Source: Lentisphaeria bacterium
Lineage (GTDB): Bacteria; Verrucomicrobiota; Lentisphaeria; Victivallales; Victivallaceae
Reading direction: 5' to 3'
DNA length: 64,000 nt
NCBI GenBank assembly: GCA_900768505.1
Contig: CAAGED010000056.1
Location: 46,296-110,295 of the forward strand
The notes below the pieces were generated by a model. That model saw only the letters and a program-made list of their open reading frames with translations, had not been told where the DNA came from and made no database searches. Every line of letters starts with the position of its first letter. Within the stretch, counting starts at the first letter, position 1. Made by a program: the position numbers and the translations under genes. This document shows, one piece after another, positions 44,653-54,107 of the stretch.

Positions 44653-46099
44653 TTACATGTTGTCGTTCCAGGATTTTCTGGAGCCGGAATTAGGATAAAT
44701 ATCCATCATCATAATGGCCTCCAGCTGGGCAATTGCCTTTCGGCAGTTGGTTATGGCCACCACGGTATTGGTCTGAGCGGAGACGAAATCATTTTGCGTG
44801 CGGTCAAGCCGATCAACCCCCTCCTGATATTTTAAATAAAGGTCTCTTACCAGTTCCCGCTCCTGCCGGGCCAGTGGGATCAGCGACTGATAAATTTGAT
44901 AACGTTTATAAGCGGTGTCGTAATTGGCGTAGGCGGAGCGGATGTCATTGAGAATCTGCAAATAAGTTTCCGCCATGTTAAATTCGGTTACTGCCAGCAT
45001 GGCCTGCATCTCCCGCATGGTGTTGTAGCGGGTAAAGCCGTTGAATATCAAGTAATTGGCTTCGAATCCGTAATACATTTCATTATTTCCGTAATGTGAT
45101 GAATTTACCCGGTAATTCTGATATGAAGAGTTGTGATTGATATTTTTGTATTGAAAATTGGCGTTGATGACCGGAAAAAAGGCGCTGTAACTTTTCAGTT
45201 TATTGTAGTAGGCGATTTTCAACTGCTGCTGCATGATGTGCATATCCGGATTATTTTCCAGCGCAATCTCAATGCAGGCGTCTACACTGTAATAAATGCG
45301 TTCCAGCTTTTCTGGCAGAGGTTCCAATGCCAGTTGTTTCGGCAGTTCTCCCGCCGAGTAGCCCATCAACTGCGCCAACGCATAATTGGCAATCTGCTGT
45401 TGATTGACCGCATCCAGGAGTGCCCCCTGAGCGTCGCCAATAATTATTTGAAAATTTAAGGCTTGATTGGCATTGCGCTTGCCGCTGAGCACCTCAGGGG
45501 AGGTTAGATTATACATTCGCCGGTTGAATTCAATGTTCTCCCGCTGAATTGACTGCAGTGCGGCGGCCAGCTGCATATCAAAGTAGGCGTATTCCACGGA
45601 GCGTTTCAGCATGCAGCGCACCCGGTTGCGGATAGCGGTCTCTTTTGCCAGGGAGGATTTTTGAATTAGTACGTTCAAATAACGTGCGAAGCCGTCAAAA
45701 AGCAAATAAGAGGCGTTTACCGTGGAACTTACCGAAAAACCGTAATTGCGTCCCGCAATATCCGAGGGGGGATTGTGCATGTTGTATCCCCAGTCTAAAT
45801 TCTGCCCGGTTCGATTGCCCACTGAAATTTCCGGAGCATATGCTCCCATGGATTGGTAATAACGCATTCTGGGCATCTACCATCAGGTAGGCGGCACGGT
45901 AATTCTGATTATTTTGGAACGCAATTTTTCGAGCATCATTCAGCGTCAGCACTGATAAGCTCAATAATATCTCGTCACTGGCGGAGTGGTTGGCAGGAGT
46001 GAATTTATTACTCAGCAGAACTGGTGTCGGCGGGGTATATTGGAAGCAGCCGCAAGTGAAGCTTAATATTACGGCAAAAAAAAGTGAATGCTTTTTCAT
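44653..46099 (-). pseudogene. TolC/NodT-type outer-membrane efflux lipoprotein, frameshifted
   Basis: The gene is split over two frames. The first (46099 to about 45870) begins MKKHSLFFAVILSFTCGCFQ, a lipoprotein signal with a Cys near residue 18, and carries LTLNDARKIAFQNNQNYRAA, the start of a TolC repeat, to MVDAQNA. The second frame continues RYYQSMGAYAPEISVGNRT to the stop at 44653 with the remaining TolC helices, about 400 aa (LFDGFARYLNVLIQ, YLIFNGFTRYNTM, YLKYQEGVDRLDRTQNDF). A single base lost or gained near 45865-45875 would rejoin them into about 480 aa, the normal TolC length. It may be a true pseudogene or a sequencing error. The family forms outer-membrane export channels. No inner-membrane pump genes adjoin it. 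Confidence 0.8.
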
Positions 46100-46244
46100 A
46101 TCTTCTCCTCATAAAGATGATAAAAAAACTAAATTGCGGCAATTGGGTTGAAAAATCCTCTCTCTAAAGATATTCCACCCGGTGTTTAAAAGCAAATCTC
46201 TTTATGGTAATTTGTTGAATTGTTAAAAAATATCCGCACCGGTA

Positions 46245-46988
46245 TTAATCCTGAATGGGATTGTTAATGCGTAATTTCGGCTGATATCTTGCCGTATTGG
46301 GAATGGTGCAGTTGAAACTGCGCAAAATATTTTTTTCCTGCAAAATTTCATCGACTCCGCCCTGACCGACTACTTCACCTTGCGCCAGCAGGAGAATTTT
46401 ATCCAGATAGCTGGGGGCCAGGAAGAGATCGTGAGTGATGACAATTACACATTTCTCCTGAGCGGTCAAATGTTTCATCAGCTCGTAAAATTTGATTCGG
46501 TGCTGAATGTCCAGTGAATTTTCCGGTTCGTCAAAAATCAAGATCTCCGTATCCTGTGCCAACGCCTTGCCCAGCAGAACCCGCTGCCGCTCGCCGCCAC
46601 TCAAGTGATTATACGGTTTATCGATTAAACTTTGCAAATCAAGGCGGGCGATTGCTTCATCGATTACCGCTTGATCATTATTGCCGTCCGGCCAGGGGTA
46701 ACGACCCAGTTGGATGATTTCTCCGGCGGTCAGGGGGAGGGAGCGGGGGATTTCCTGCTGAAATACGGTTATGGTTCTGGCTCGACTAGCCGGAGAGGTG
46801 AACCGGGGAGTGACTGAACCGGAAGCGGGTTTCAGTTCCCCGGTGATGATTTTCACCAGTGTGCTTTTCCCGCTGCCGTTGGGGCCGCAGATACCGTGAA
46901 GTTTTCCCGGCGTAAAATTAGCCGAGAGCGATTTAAGAATCTGGTGTTTGCCGTAAAAAAAATCTACTGCGGATAAATTAATCTCCAT
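46245..46988 (-). CDS. BtuD/FecE-type ABC transporter ATPase
   Basis: A 247-aa protein from ATG 46988, set by a perfect AGGAGG upstream and the family start MEINLSAVDFFYG. Walker A is GPNGSGKST near residue 36, the signature is LSGGERQRVLLGKAL and Walker B is EILIFDEPENSLD. This is the pattern of ATPases that serve cobalamin, haem or ferric-siderophore importers. It overlaps the end of the permease gene by 11 bp and is the last gene of the operon. The substrate is not decided by the sequence. Confidence 0.9.
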   Translation of the reverse strand: MEINLSAVDFFYGKHQILKSLSANFTPGKLHGICGPNGSGKSTLVKIITGELKPASGSVTPRFTSPASRARTITVFQQEIPRSLPLTAGEIIQLGRYPWPDGNNDQAVIDEAIARLDLQSLIDKPYNHLSGGERQRVLLGKALAQDTEILIFDEPENSLDIQHRIKFYELMKHLTAQEKCVIVITHDLFLAPSYLDKILLLAQGEVVGQGGVDEILQEKNILRSFNCTIPNTARYQPKLRINNPIQD

Positions 46989-47958
46989 TGCTACCTCCTT
47001 TCTGCCACAGGAGGTAGAAGAAAAACGGCCCGCCAAGCAGCGCAGTGAGAATGCCCACCGGAATCTCCTGCGGTGGAAGTGCAGTTCGAGCCAGGGTGTC
47101 CGCCGCAAGCAGCAGCCAACCGCCGCATAATATGCTTGCCGGCAGTAATTTATGAAAGGCAGCCCCTGCCGTCATCCGGCAAATGTGAGGTACTGCCAAG
47201 CCGATAAAACCGATTACACCGCAACAACTCACCACCATAGCGGTAAGCAGAGCAATGATAAACATCAGCAGAAACTTTATTTTTTTTACCGGTACTCCAG
47301 CCAATTCCGCCGCCCGGTCGCCCAGCAAGAGCATGTCCAGTTCGCGGCTGCGGCGGTAGAGAAGCACCCAGCCAGGCAGTGCTGTCGCTGCAAGAATAAT
47401 TACATCCCGCCAATTCATGCGCCAACACCCGCCCATCAGCCAGAACACCACTGAATTAAGCCGCTCATCCGCCAGATAGAGCAAGCCGCCGGTCAGTGCG
47501 GAGGCGAAGGCGTTGCAGGCAATGCCGCAAAGAATTAAGGCACTGGAGTTCCAGTTGCGCCGCCTTGCGGGAATTATCGGTATCAGCAGTGAAGTCAGAC
47601 CGAAAATTATGCTCAACGGCATTAAATAATTTACACCGATAAACATACCGCACACCGCCCCAAGCGCGGCGAAATTCACCACTCCAAGAACATGCGGCGA
47701 AGCCAGTTCATTGCGGAAGAGATTTTGTGCCGTACAACCTGCAGCAGCCAGCATTCCGCCGGCCAGAATAGTTCCGATAATCCGGGGCAGGCGGATTGCA
47801 AGCCAGATTATTTTCGTGGATTCACTCAATTCGCGACCTTGACAAAATTGGATAAATTCCGAAAAATCGCATTCGCCAACACCCAGATTCAATGCCGCGA
47901 CGGCAGTCAGCAGGAGCAGTGGAATGATAAATTTCACCACAACGCTATACTCCGGCAA
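46978..47958 (-). CDS. BtuC/FecCD-type ABC transporter permease
   Basis: A 326-aa membrane protein with about nine to ten helices. Family marks are AIRLPRIIGTILAGGMLAAA near residue 50, VMGG-like LMGGCWRMNW near 172, GVIGFIGLAVPHICRM near 245 and the final EIPVGILTALLGGPFFFYLL. This family imports vitamin B12, haem and iron-siderophore complexes. It overlaps the radical SAM gene upstream by 14 bp and the ATPase gene downstream by 11 bp, so the operon is tightly coupled. Confidence 0.92.
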   Translation of the reverse strand: MPEYSVVVKFIIPLLLLTAVAALNLGVGECDFSEFIQFCQGRELSESTKIIWLAIRLPRIIGTILAGGMLAAAGCTAQNLFRNELASPHVLGVVNFAALGAVCGMFIGVNYLMPLSIIFGLTSLLIPIIPARRRNWNSSALILCGIACNAFASALTGGLLYLADERLNSVVFWLMGGCWRMNWRDVIILAATALPGWVLLYRRSRELDMLLLGDRAAELAGVPVKKIKFLLMFIIALLTAMVVSCCGVIGFIGLAVPHICRMTAGAAFHKLLPASILCGGWLLLAADTLARTALPPQEIPVGILTALLGGPFFFYLLWQKGGSNGD

Positions 47959-48688
47959 TAATTTTTACATTAAACCGGTCATCCCGGCTGGTTAAATCCA
48001 GTGCCTCCGCACTGCTCAAGCTGCTGACGGCAACCTGCTTCAGACAACTCAGAGCCAGTTGTTGAGCTGCGGTCAACTCCTCCGGGGTGGGGCGGCGATA
48101 TGGTTCGCCGGGTACGGGAATATAACCCATGATATGAAATGGAATTTCCGGGCTTAAATGCGCCAGGAAATTCACCAGGCCTGCCAGTTCGTCCAAATCC
48201 ACCTTGCCGGGGATAAAAACCATATTGGCCGCCATGGACATGCCGGAATCGAATGCCCGCTGGAAATTGTCGTATATCAGCGATTTGGGGCGGCCGGTAA
48301 TTTGCAAATGCAATTCATCGCTCCAGGCCTTAAATCCCACATTCGCTCCGTCCAAATATGGCAGTGGCAGTTTGGAACCGTTGGTGTGGCCAAGTTTGGT
48401 CATTACATTTAGTTCCGTTTTGCCGAAGCGCAGCATATCCGGCAATTCCGGAGCAACGGTAGGCTCGCCACCCATGAAGTAGAGCTTGTCAATATCGATA
48501 TTGCGCAATGCCGTCTTTTGTTCCTCGACGGAAAGAAATTTTTCCGGTCTTGGTTCGGCAAAGCCGGGACGGCCGTCGGCGCCGCTGCGAAGTTTGTAGC
48601 TGCAGAAAGAGCAATGGAAGGTGCAGCCGTAATTGTGCAACGTGGCAAAACGATATTTCTCATTGTAGGTTATGCGGTAAAAGGCCAT
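47945..48688 (-). CDS. Radical SAM protein within an ABC importer operon
   Basis: A 247-aa protein from ATG 48688. The motif YGCTFHCSFCSYKLR gives the C-x3-C-x2-C set that binds the iron-sulfur cluster near residues 21-28. GGEPTVAP near 75 is the expected second motif, and KAWSDELHLQITG near 145 and NMVFIPGKVDLDEL near 183 lie on the barrel. It has no extra cysteine-rich C-terminal domain. The family is certain but not the substrate. It lies between the binding-protein and permease genes of a BtuFCD-like operon, with overlaps on the permease side, so a role in using or modifying the imported compound is plausible. Confidence 0.85.
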   Translation of the reverse strand: MAFYRITYNEKYRFATLHNYGCTFHCSFCSYKLRSGADGRPGFAEPRPEKFLSVEEQKTALRNIDIDKLYFMGGEPTVAPELPDMLRFGKTELNVMTKLGHTNGSKLPLPYLDGANVGFKAWSDELHLQITGRPKSLIYDNFQRAFDSGMSMAANMVFIPGKVDLDELAGLVNFLAHLSPEIPFHIMGYIPVPGEPYRRPTPEELTAAQQLALSCLKQVAVSSLSSAEALDLTSRDDRFNVKIIAGV

Positions 48689-48695
48689 GAACAAC

Positions 48696-49511
48696 TCACT
48701 TTCCGGAAGGTTTAATTTTAGATTGAAAAAATTTAATGGTTTCGATCGGGGCGACGCCCTCAATTATTTGTTGCCGTTTAACGGCGTAAATTCGATTGTT
48801 TTTTACCGCCGGAAAAGTGGAAAAGCCGGGTCGTTCCCGCAATTCGTCCTCGGTGGTGAACCCTTCAATATAAAATATTACTTCCGGCCGGGCGAGAATT
48901 ATTTTTTCACTGCTGATCAAGCCGCCTTTGTCCACAATTGAGCGTCCGCCCGCCCGCCGGAGCAAATCGCCTAAATAAGAGTTGTCACCCGCAATTTTTC
49001 CGGGAGAATATAACTCAAAATAAATTTTAATTTCCGGCTGGTTGGCGGCGGGAAGGGGGTATTGTACCAAGTCGGATTGGAATTTTTCCGCCAGTTCAGC
49101 CGCCTCGCGCTCCCGGTTGACGAATTTTCCGACTTGTTTAATTAATTTTGGATATTCCATCAGTCTTAGTGGTTTAATCAGATGCAATTTAATTTGATAA
49201 TTGGCGGCGGTCCTTTCCAATTCACTCTGATAATTCCAGCCAATAATGGTATCGATTTTTAATGCAGTGAGTTTCTCAAGCGAAAGCGCACTGCCTTTAC
49301 CGGCAACCGGAATGTTTTCCGTACCTGCCACTGCCCTGCCGTAGGTGTCAATGGCAGCCGGCGGGGTCTGGAGTTGCAGCAAAATGTAAGTAACCGCACT
49401 GGACAGTGAAAGAATACGACGGGGAGGAGGTGATGTATTTTCTCCGGAATTTAGCGTAGTTCCCCAATTACTTACAAGGAATAAAGCAAAGATAAAAAAT
49501 AATTTTATCAT
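48696..49511 (-). CDS. Periplasmic binding protein, BtuF/FepB-like
   Basis: A 271-aa protein from ATG 49511, which overlaps the preceding stop (TAATG). The signal peptide is MIKLFFIFALFLVSNWG, with no lipobox. Family marks are RRILSLSSAVTYILLQL, LEKLTALKIDTIIGW, YPKLIKQVGKFVNRE and NSYLGDLLRRAGG. The end, FSTFPAVKNNRIYAVKRQQI, is typical of class III binding proteins for vitamin B12, haem or iron chelates. Together with the permease and ATPase downstream it makes a complete importer. B12 is attractive because this genome uses cobalamin-dependent MetH, but that is inference. Confidence 0.87.
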   Translation of the reverse strand: MIKLFFIFALFLVSNWGTTLNSGENTSPPPRRILSLSSAVTYILLQLQTPPAAIDTYGRAVAGTENIPVAGKGSALSLEKLTALKIDTIIGWNYQSELERTAANYQIKLHLIKPLRLMEYPKLIKQVGKFVNREREAAELAEKFQSDLVQYPLPAANQPEIKIYFELYSPGKIAGDNSYLGDLLRRAGGRSIVDKGGLISSEKIILARPEVIFYIEGFTTEDELRERPGFSTFPAVKNNRIYAVKRQQIIEGVAPIETIKFFQSKIKPSGK

Positions 49512-50233
49512 TAGATTGTTCCATCCCATTCGCCGCACAAATCCCAATTGGTCGGATCGGTTTCTGCATTGTTTTTCGAGGACACATGCCCGTCGGCAAA
49601 TGCGGCGTTGAATGTCTGCCGCTTGGCGTCGTGCCGAAAGGAGAGGTTGACATTGTAACCGGAGGTGACAACGGTTTCCCCAGCTTTTTCACCAATCACC
49701 TGAGGTGTAATTGTAGTTCCGATGTAATAACTCGACGCGTCGGCAAAAGCGATAAATTGGGCGGGGTTTTTCATCAAATTGGCACGAACGCCGTACCATA
49801 ATTTATATTTTTTATCGTTTTCGTGCCCCTTGGAATAACACTGATTCAAGCCGTAGGATAATTTGCTCTGGTCGCTGGCGGCAATATTGAGTTTTTCCAG
49901 CGGCCGCTTGTCGCCGGGACAAACGTAAGCGTGGCCGCTGGTTTCACCGCTTTTTTTGCCGATAAAGGGTTCAACGAAATCCACCCAGCGCTTAATTGGT
50001 GTGCCGGATTGGTAGGCGGGCGGGGTGTAATTATACTCCTGAACATATTGAAAGTAGGCCATGGATAGAATACGCATATTAGACATGCAGGAGATGCTCT
50101 TGGCTCGCTCCCGGGCCGAACTTAAATTGGGCAGTACCAACGCCGCCAGAATGGCGATAATGGCAATTACCACCAGTAATTCAATCAGGGTGAATTGATT
50201 AAGACTACTAAATTTAACGGTTTTGTTGGACAT
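49511..50233 (-). CDS. Prepilin-like protein with FADGH C-terminal motif
   Basis: A 240-aa protein from ATG 50233. The prepilin signal QFTLIELLVVIAIIAILAAL sits at about residues 13-32, with Gln instead of Gly before Phe. The C-terminal region has FNAAFADGHV, a form of the H-x9-DG/ADGH motif seen in the large prepilin-like families of Planctomycetes and Lentisphaerae. These proteins are common there, but their function is not known. It is the first gene of the ABC importer operon; its stop shares bases with the start of the binding-protein gene. No pilus genes adjoin it. Confidence 0.85.
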   Translation of the reverse strand: MSNKTVKFSSLNQFTLIELLVVIAIIAILAALVLPNLSSARERAKSISCMSNMRILSMAYFQYVQEYNYTPPAYQSGTPIKRWVDFVEPFIGKKSGETSGHAYVCPGDKRPLEKLNIAASDQSKLSYGLNQCYSKGHENDKKYKLWYGVRANLMKNPAQFIAFADASSYYIGTTITPQVIGEKAGETVVTSGYNVNLSFRHDAKRQTFNAAFADGHVSSKNNAETDPTNWDLCGEWDGTI

Positions 50234-50516
50234 AATATAATTACTTTCATAAATTTTGTTATTACGAATTTTAAAAACGTAATAATATAGCATGGCAAAT
50301 AACATTGTCAAGAAAGAATCACCCCAAATTGTTACGGATAAATGGCCAATTCAGCGGAAATCCACGATTGACTGCATGGGAGTGAATAATTCGTTGGCGG
50401 CGGCAGCCGGTTGATTCCGGCTTGATAATGTGCATAATATACCGGAATATTTGATTATTTTTGCAGTTTCCGGGGGGAGGAATATGCCGTGATGAAAAAC
50501 TTCTCCTGCATCAGTC

Positions 50517-51377
50517 TCATTGATTAAAAAGGGCGAGAAAATCATTCTTGGCATTTATTATCAAATCTCTGATTTCCGGCTTGCTGATATCCCAGTGATA
50601 CTGGTTGTGCAAAATATCCGGGCAGATTTCCAGCGAAATTACTCCGTTAAAATTTATCGCCGCCAAACTGCGGCGCAGTTCGGAATAATTGATATTCCCA
50701 CGTCCCGGTAGCAGATGTTCGTCCTCCAAGCCGTGGTTGTCCGTAATATGAATTTCATAAATTTTAAATGGAATCTCTTTTATATATTCCATTAAACTCA
50801 TTTTTTTGTTGTTATCCCGCGTTAAAAAAACATTGGCGTGTCCGACATCGAAAATCATTCCGGCATTTGGTGCGTTGACCAATTGTCGTTTAAGTTTATG
50901 CATTTCTTCAATGGCTGCATATCCTCCGCCGAGTGGCATGAAAAGGCAATTTTCAATCCCGTAGCCGATTCCCAACGGCTCAAAATAATCCGCCTCCATT
51001 TGACATAATCTGGTTGTCTCCTCCGGCGACCAGGTGCGTTTTCCGGAATTGTCCGGGAAAAACGAGATCATATCCGAGCAGCAGGAGACAACAGCGTTGG
51101 TATGCTCCTGCCACCATCGGACATTGTCAAAAACTTTTTGGGCGAAATCCGGGTCAATCCGCTTATCCTCAGTCAGATTGGCGTGAACGTTGCCGTGATA
51201 TGTCAGGGTGAAATGGTGTTCTTTTATCGCCGCCGCCGCTTCAGCACTCTCGGTTGGGGCAAAATCTATTGCCGACTGCAGAAGCGAAAGCGAATTAAAT
51301 CCAGCTTCGGCTAAAAACTCCACCTGTTCCGGCAGTGCTACTCCGCTTAACAGCCACGAACAAAACCCCAGTTTCAT
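50517..51377 (-). CDS. Sugar phosphate isomerase/epimerase-like TIM-barrel protein
   Basis: A 286-aa protein of the xylose isomerase-like barrel family (AP endonuclease 2 fold). The likely metal ligands are seen in IGYGIENC (Glu), MIFDVGHANV (Asp, His), YEIHITDNHG (His) and GVISLEICP (Glu). It starts MKLGFCSWLLSGVALPEQVEF. Members act on inositols, sugars or sugar phosphates, and the substrate cannot be told from sequence. It has no close partner genes; its promoter would lie in the gap before rplQ. Confidence 0.83.
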   Translation of the reverse strand: MKLGFCSWLLSGVALPEQVEFLAEAGFNSLSLLQSAIDFAPTESAEAAAAIKEHHFTLTYHGNVHANLTEDKRIDPDFAQKVFDNVRWWQEHTNAVVSCCSDMISFFPDNSGKRTWSPEETTRLCQMEADYFEPLGIGYGIENCLFMPLGGGYAAIEEMHKLKRQLVNAPNAGMIFDVGHANVFLTRDNNKKMSLMEYIKEIPFKIYEIHITDNHGLEDEHLLPGRGNINYSELRRSLAAINFNGVISLEICPDILHNQYHWDISKPEIRDLIINAKNDFLALFNQ

Positions 51378-51575
51378 TTTATATACCTCATTATCATTTT
51401 TTTAACTTAATATTGGCTCAAACCGCCAGATGATATTATAACTCTTGTATACTATTTTTCAATTCGGATTTTAGCGGCATTGCTAAAAAATCAGCGGATT
51501 AATTTGGGGAACTGAATTGGATTTTTCAAGCGGCATTCACCTTTTGCCTTAGCTTGTTGCTTTCCATATTTAAAC

Positions 51576-51608
51576 AAAAAAAGCCACCCGCATTGGATTG
51601 CAGGTGAC
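51576..51608 (-). terminator. Intrinsic terminator of the ribosomal operon
   Basis: On the minus strand GTCACCTGCA and TGCGGGTGGC form ten pairs (two G-U) with a six-base loop, followed directly by seven Ts (51576-51582). It lies 33 bp after the rplQ stop. Confidence 0.85.
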
Positions 51609-51640
51609 CTGAATTTGCAGTATAAACACTACATAAAGGC

Positions 51641-52006
51641 TTATTCAGCCTTGGCTTCCACCAACTGGATGATGCAGCGCTCGGCGCAGTCGCCAATACG
51701 CTTGCCCATCTTAATAATTCTGGTGTAACCGCCATTGCGTTCGGCGTAAGCCGGGGCGATTTCGGCAAACAATTTCTTGATGATCTCTTTGTCGTACAAC
51801 TTGGCGGCAACCAAGCGACGATGATGAACGGAGTCCACCTTTGCTGTGGTGATCATCTTTTCGGCATAACGGCGCAATTCCTTGGCCTTTACAACCGTTG
51901 TTTCGATCTGCTTGTGCTCGAAAAGGCTTGTGGCCATGTTGGCCAACATCGCACGACGATGAGCTCCAGAACGTCCAACCTTAAACGTATGTACACGATG
52001 ACGCAT
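51641..52006 (-). CDS. rplQ: 50S ribosomal protein L17
   Basis: A 121-aa protein of normal length. It starts MRHRVHTFKVGRSGAHRRAM and continues with NMATSLFEHKQIETTVVKAK and NGGYTRIIKMGKRIGDCAE, all standard L17 segments. It lies one base after rpoA and is the last gene of the operon, which ends at a strong terminator. Confidence 0.97.
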   Translation of the reverse strand: MRHRVHTFKVGRSGAHRRAMLANMATSLFEHKQIETTVVKAKELRRYAEKMITTAKVDSVHHRRLVAAKLYDKEIIKKLFAEIAPAYAERNGGYTRIIKMGKRIGDCAERCIIQLVEAKAE

Positions 52007-52007
52007 G

Positions 52008-53033
52008 TTATTGTTCCTCTCCGGCTTCCGCGCGAATCATTGCCGATTCCTCTTCCAAGGCGGCGATGATGGACTCGCTTAATGCCATACCCAGACCGAG
52101 TCCGAGTTTTTCGATTTTCTCTTTAATTTCATCCAACGACTTCTTACCGAAGTTCCGGTATTTGAGCATACGGCTTTCAGTTTTGGTGCAAAGTTCACCC
52201 AACAAGCGGATGTCCGCATTGTTCAAGCAGTTCATTGCCCGGACTGACAAGTCGAGAATTTCAACATTCTGTGACAATACCTTGAAGAGCTTGAGTTCCT
52301 CTTCGTTCATGGCTGCCAAAACATTCTTTTCCACCGCTTGGCCGCCCAGGAAGGGCTGCAGATGGTCGTTCAAAATTTTGGCGGCCGCTTCCAAAGCGTC
52401 CTGCGGACTAATGCGTCCGTCAGTCCAGATCTCAATCTCCAAACTGTCCATTTCGGTCTCTTCGCCAACACGCGCGGCTCCAACGTGATAATTCACGCGG
52501 GACACCGGACTGAACAGGCAATCAACCGGAATGCTGCCCAAAGCGCGGATCTGCGCTGAATTCTTCTCAGCCGGCAGATAACCTTTACCTTTGATGACAT
52601 CGATTTCCGCTCTGAACGGAACATCTTTGTCCAAAGTACAGATGACCTGTTCGGGATTCAATACCTCGACGGTTCCATCGGTGACAATATCACCGGCAGT
52701 AACCGCGCCAGCCTTGTCCTTACGGATTTCCAAGGTCTTTGTAGTATCGCTGAAGAGATTCAAATGGACATTCTTCAAGTTGAGAACAATCTCGGTCACA
52801 TCTTCGACCACGTTCGGCAATGATGCAAATTCCATGGGTGCACCCTCAATCCGGACGGCGCTTACTGCGGCGCCTTCCAGAGATGAGAGAAGAACCCGGC
52901 GCAACGAATTGCCGAGGGTATGACCAAATCCGCTTTGAAACGGAGCGGCAGTAAACTTAGCGTAAGTACTACATGCGCTGTTTTCATCTACTACAATTGA
53001 TTGAGGCATCGGAAATTTTGATGCAGCGGTCAT
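52008..53033 (-). CDS. rpoA: RNA polymerase alpha subunit
   Basis: A 341-aa protein. The N-terminal assembly domain has FQSGFGHTLGNSLRRVLLSS and EGAPMEFASLPNVVEDV. The C-terminal DNA-contact domain has LDLSVRAMNCLNNADIRLLG, ESRMLKYRNFGKKSLDEIKE and LGLGLGMALSE. Both domains are complete. It has a good TGGAGGAA site. It lies between rpsK and rplQ as usual, but rpsD, often placed just before rpoA, is missing here. Confidence 0.97.
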   Translation of the reverse strand: MTAASKFPMPQSIVVDENSACSTYAKFTAAPFQSGFGHTLGNSLRRVLLSSLEGAAVSAVRIEGAPMEFASLPNVVEDVTEIVLNLKNVHLNLFSDTTKTLEIRKDKAGAVTAGDIVTDGTVEVLNPEQVICTLDKDVPFRAEIDVIKGKGYLPAEKNSAQIRALGSIPVDCLFSPVSRVNYHVGAARVGEETEMDSLEIEIWTDGRISPQDALEAAAKILNDHLQPFLGGQAVEKNVLAAMNEEELKLFKVLSQNVEILDLSVRAMNCLNNADIRLLGELCTKTESRMLKYRNFGKKSLDEIKEKIEKLGLGLGMALSESIIAALEEESAMIRAEAGEEQ

Positions 53034-53090
53034 ATTCTTCCTCCAGTATAATTCAGATTATCCAAACCAAACCCTACCAACTCCAACTCA

Positions 53091-53528
53091 TCAGACACGA
53101 CGACGTTTCGGAGGACGGCAACCATTGTGCGGTACTGGAGTGGTATCCTTTATCGCATTGACTTCCAGGCCGGCTGCGACAATGCCGCGAACCGCGGATT
53201 CACGACCTGCGCCAGGACCCTTGATTCTGACTTCTACTTCCTTCATGCCGAAAAGCATTGCTTTCTTGGCGGCATCGCCGGCAATGACCTGAGCGGCGTA
53301 TGCGGTGCTCTTGCGGGAACCTTTGAAACCATTCTTACCGCCGGTCGACCAGCAAAGTACATTGCCGTGGAGGTCGGTGAAGGTCACCTTGGTGTTGTTA
53401 AACGTAGCCAACACATAAGCGATACCGGACGGAATCACCCGACCGCTTTTGCCACGCTGCTTGACCTCTTTGGTCTCGGCAACTGCGTCGGCGGCAACTG
53501 CGTTTTCATTGTTAAGTTCTTCAGCCAT
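53091..53528 (-). CDS. rpsK: 30S ribosomal protein S11
   Basis: A 145-aa protein with the typical S11 core: GIAYVLATFNNTKVTFTDLHG, KNGFKGSRKSTAYAAQVIAG, VEVRIKGPGAGRESAVRGI and the ending DTTPVPHNGCRPPKRRRV. It has an N-terminal extension of about 25 residues rich in Ala, Glu and Asn that most S11 proteins lack. It lies between rpsM and rpoA, with gaps of 57 to 146 bp. Confidence 0.97.
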   Translation of the reverse strand: MAEELNNENAVAADAVAETKEVKQRGKSGRVIPSGIAYVLATFNNTKVTFTDLHGNVLCWSTGGKNGFKGSRKSTAYAAQVIAGDAAKKAMLFGMKEVEVRIKGPGAGRESAVRGIVAAGLEVNAIKDTTPVPHNGCRPPKRRRV

Positions 53529-53674
53529 ATTAAAAACTACCTTGAATTTTTATAATTTGATTGATTTTATCGTTTGATCAAAAAGCTGTTTTCGGCCGGC
53601 GTCAATTTTATGACGCAAAATTCATCTTTCCCGGAAACAACTTGCGCATCACAAGCAACACTGACAATTCAGTA

Positions 53675-54070
53675 TTACTTGGCTGCCAAACGACGCTGTG
53701 TTTTATCACGGATTGCACCAACGGTAAGACGTTTGCCTTTGCGGGTACGTGCGTTGGTTTTGGTTCTCTGACCGTGGCAGGGCAAGTTGCGACGGTGACG
53801 GACACCGCGATAGCAGACAATCTGCTGCAAACGGCGGATGTCGGCCGCGATAACACGGCGCAAATCGCCTTCAACCATAATATCATTCTGCAGAATAACC
53901 GTGATGGCGGCAATCTGCTCGTCCTTCAAATCTTTGGCGCGGATATTGCGGTCAATACCGACTTTTTCGATGATTTCCAGCGCCTTGGCCGGACCAATGC
54001 CGTAAAGATAACGCAATGCGAATTCAATACGCTTATTGCCCGGGATATCAACTCCGATAATACGTGGCAT
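53675..54070 (-). CDS. rpsM: 30S ribosomal protein S13
   Basis: A 131-aa protein that starts MPRIIGVDIPGNKRIEFALR and continues YLYGIGPAKALEIIEKVGID, LKDEQIAAI and GDLRRVIAADIRRLQQIVCY. The C-terminal basic part GQRTKTNARTRKGKRLTVG contacts 16S and tRNA in this family. The tail is slightly longer than usual. It lies 37 bp after rpmJ. Confidence 0.97.
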   Translation of the reverse strand: MPRIIGVDIPGNKRIEFALRYLYGIGPAKALEIIEKVGIDRNIRAKDLKDEQIAAITVILQNDIMVEGDLRRVIAADIRRLQQIVCYRGVRHRRNLPCHGQRTKTNARTRKGKRLTVGAIRDKTQRRLAAK

Positions 54071-54107
54071 AATTATATTTCCCCGAATTTAATTTCAGTG
54101 TTAACGA

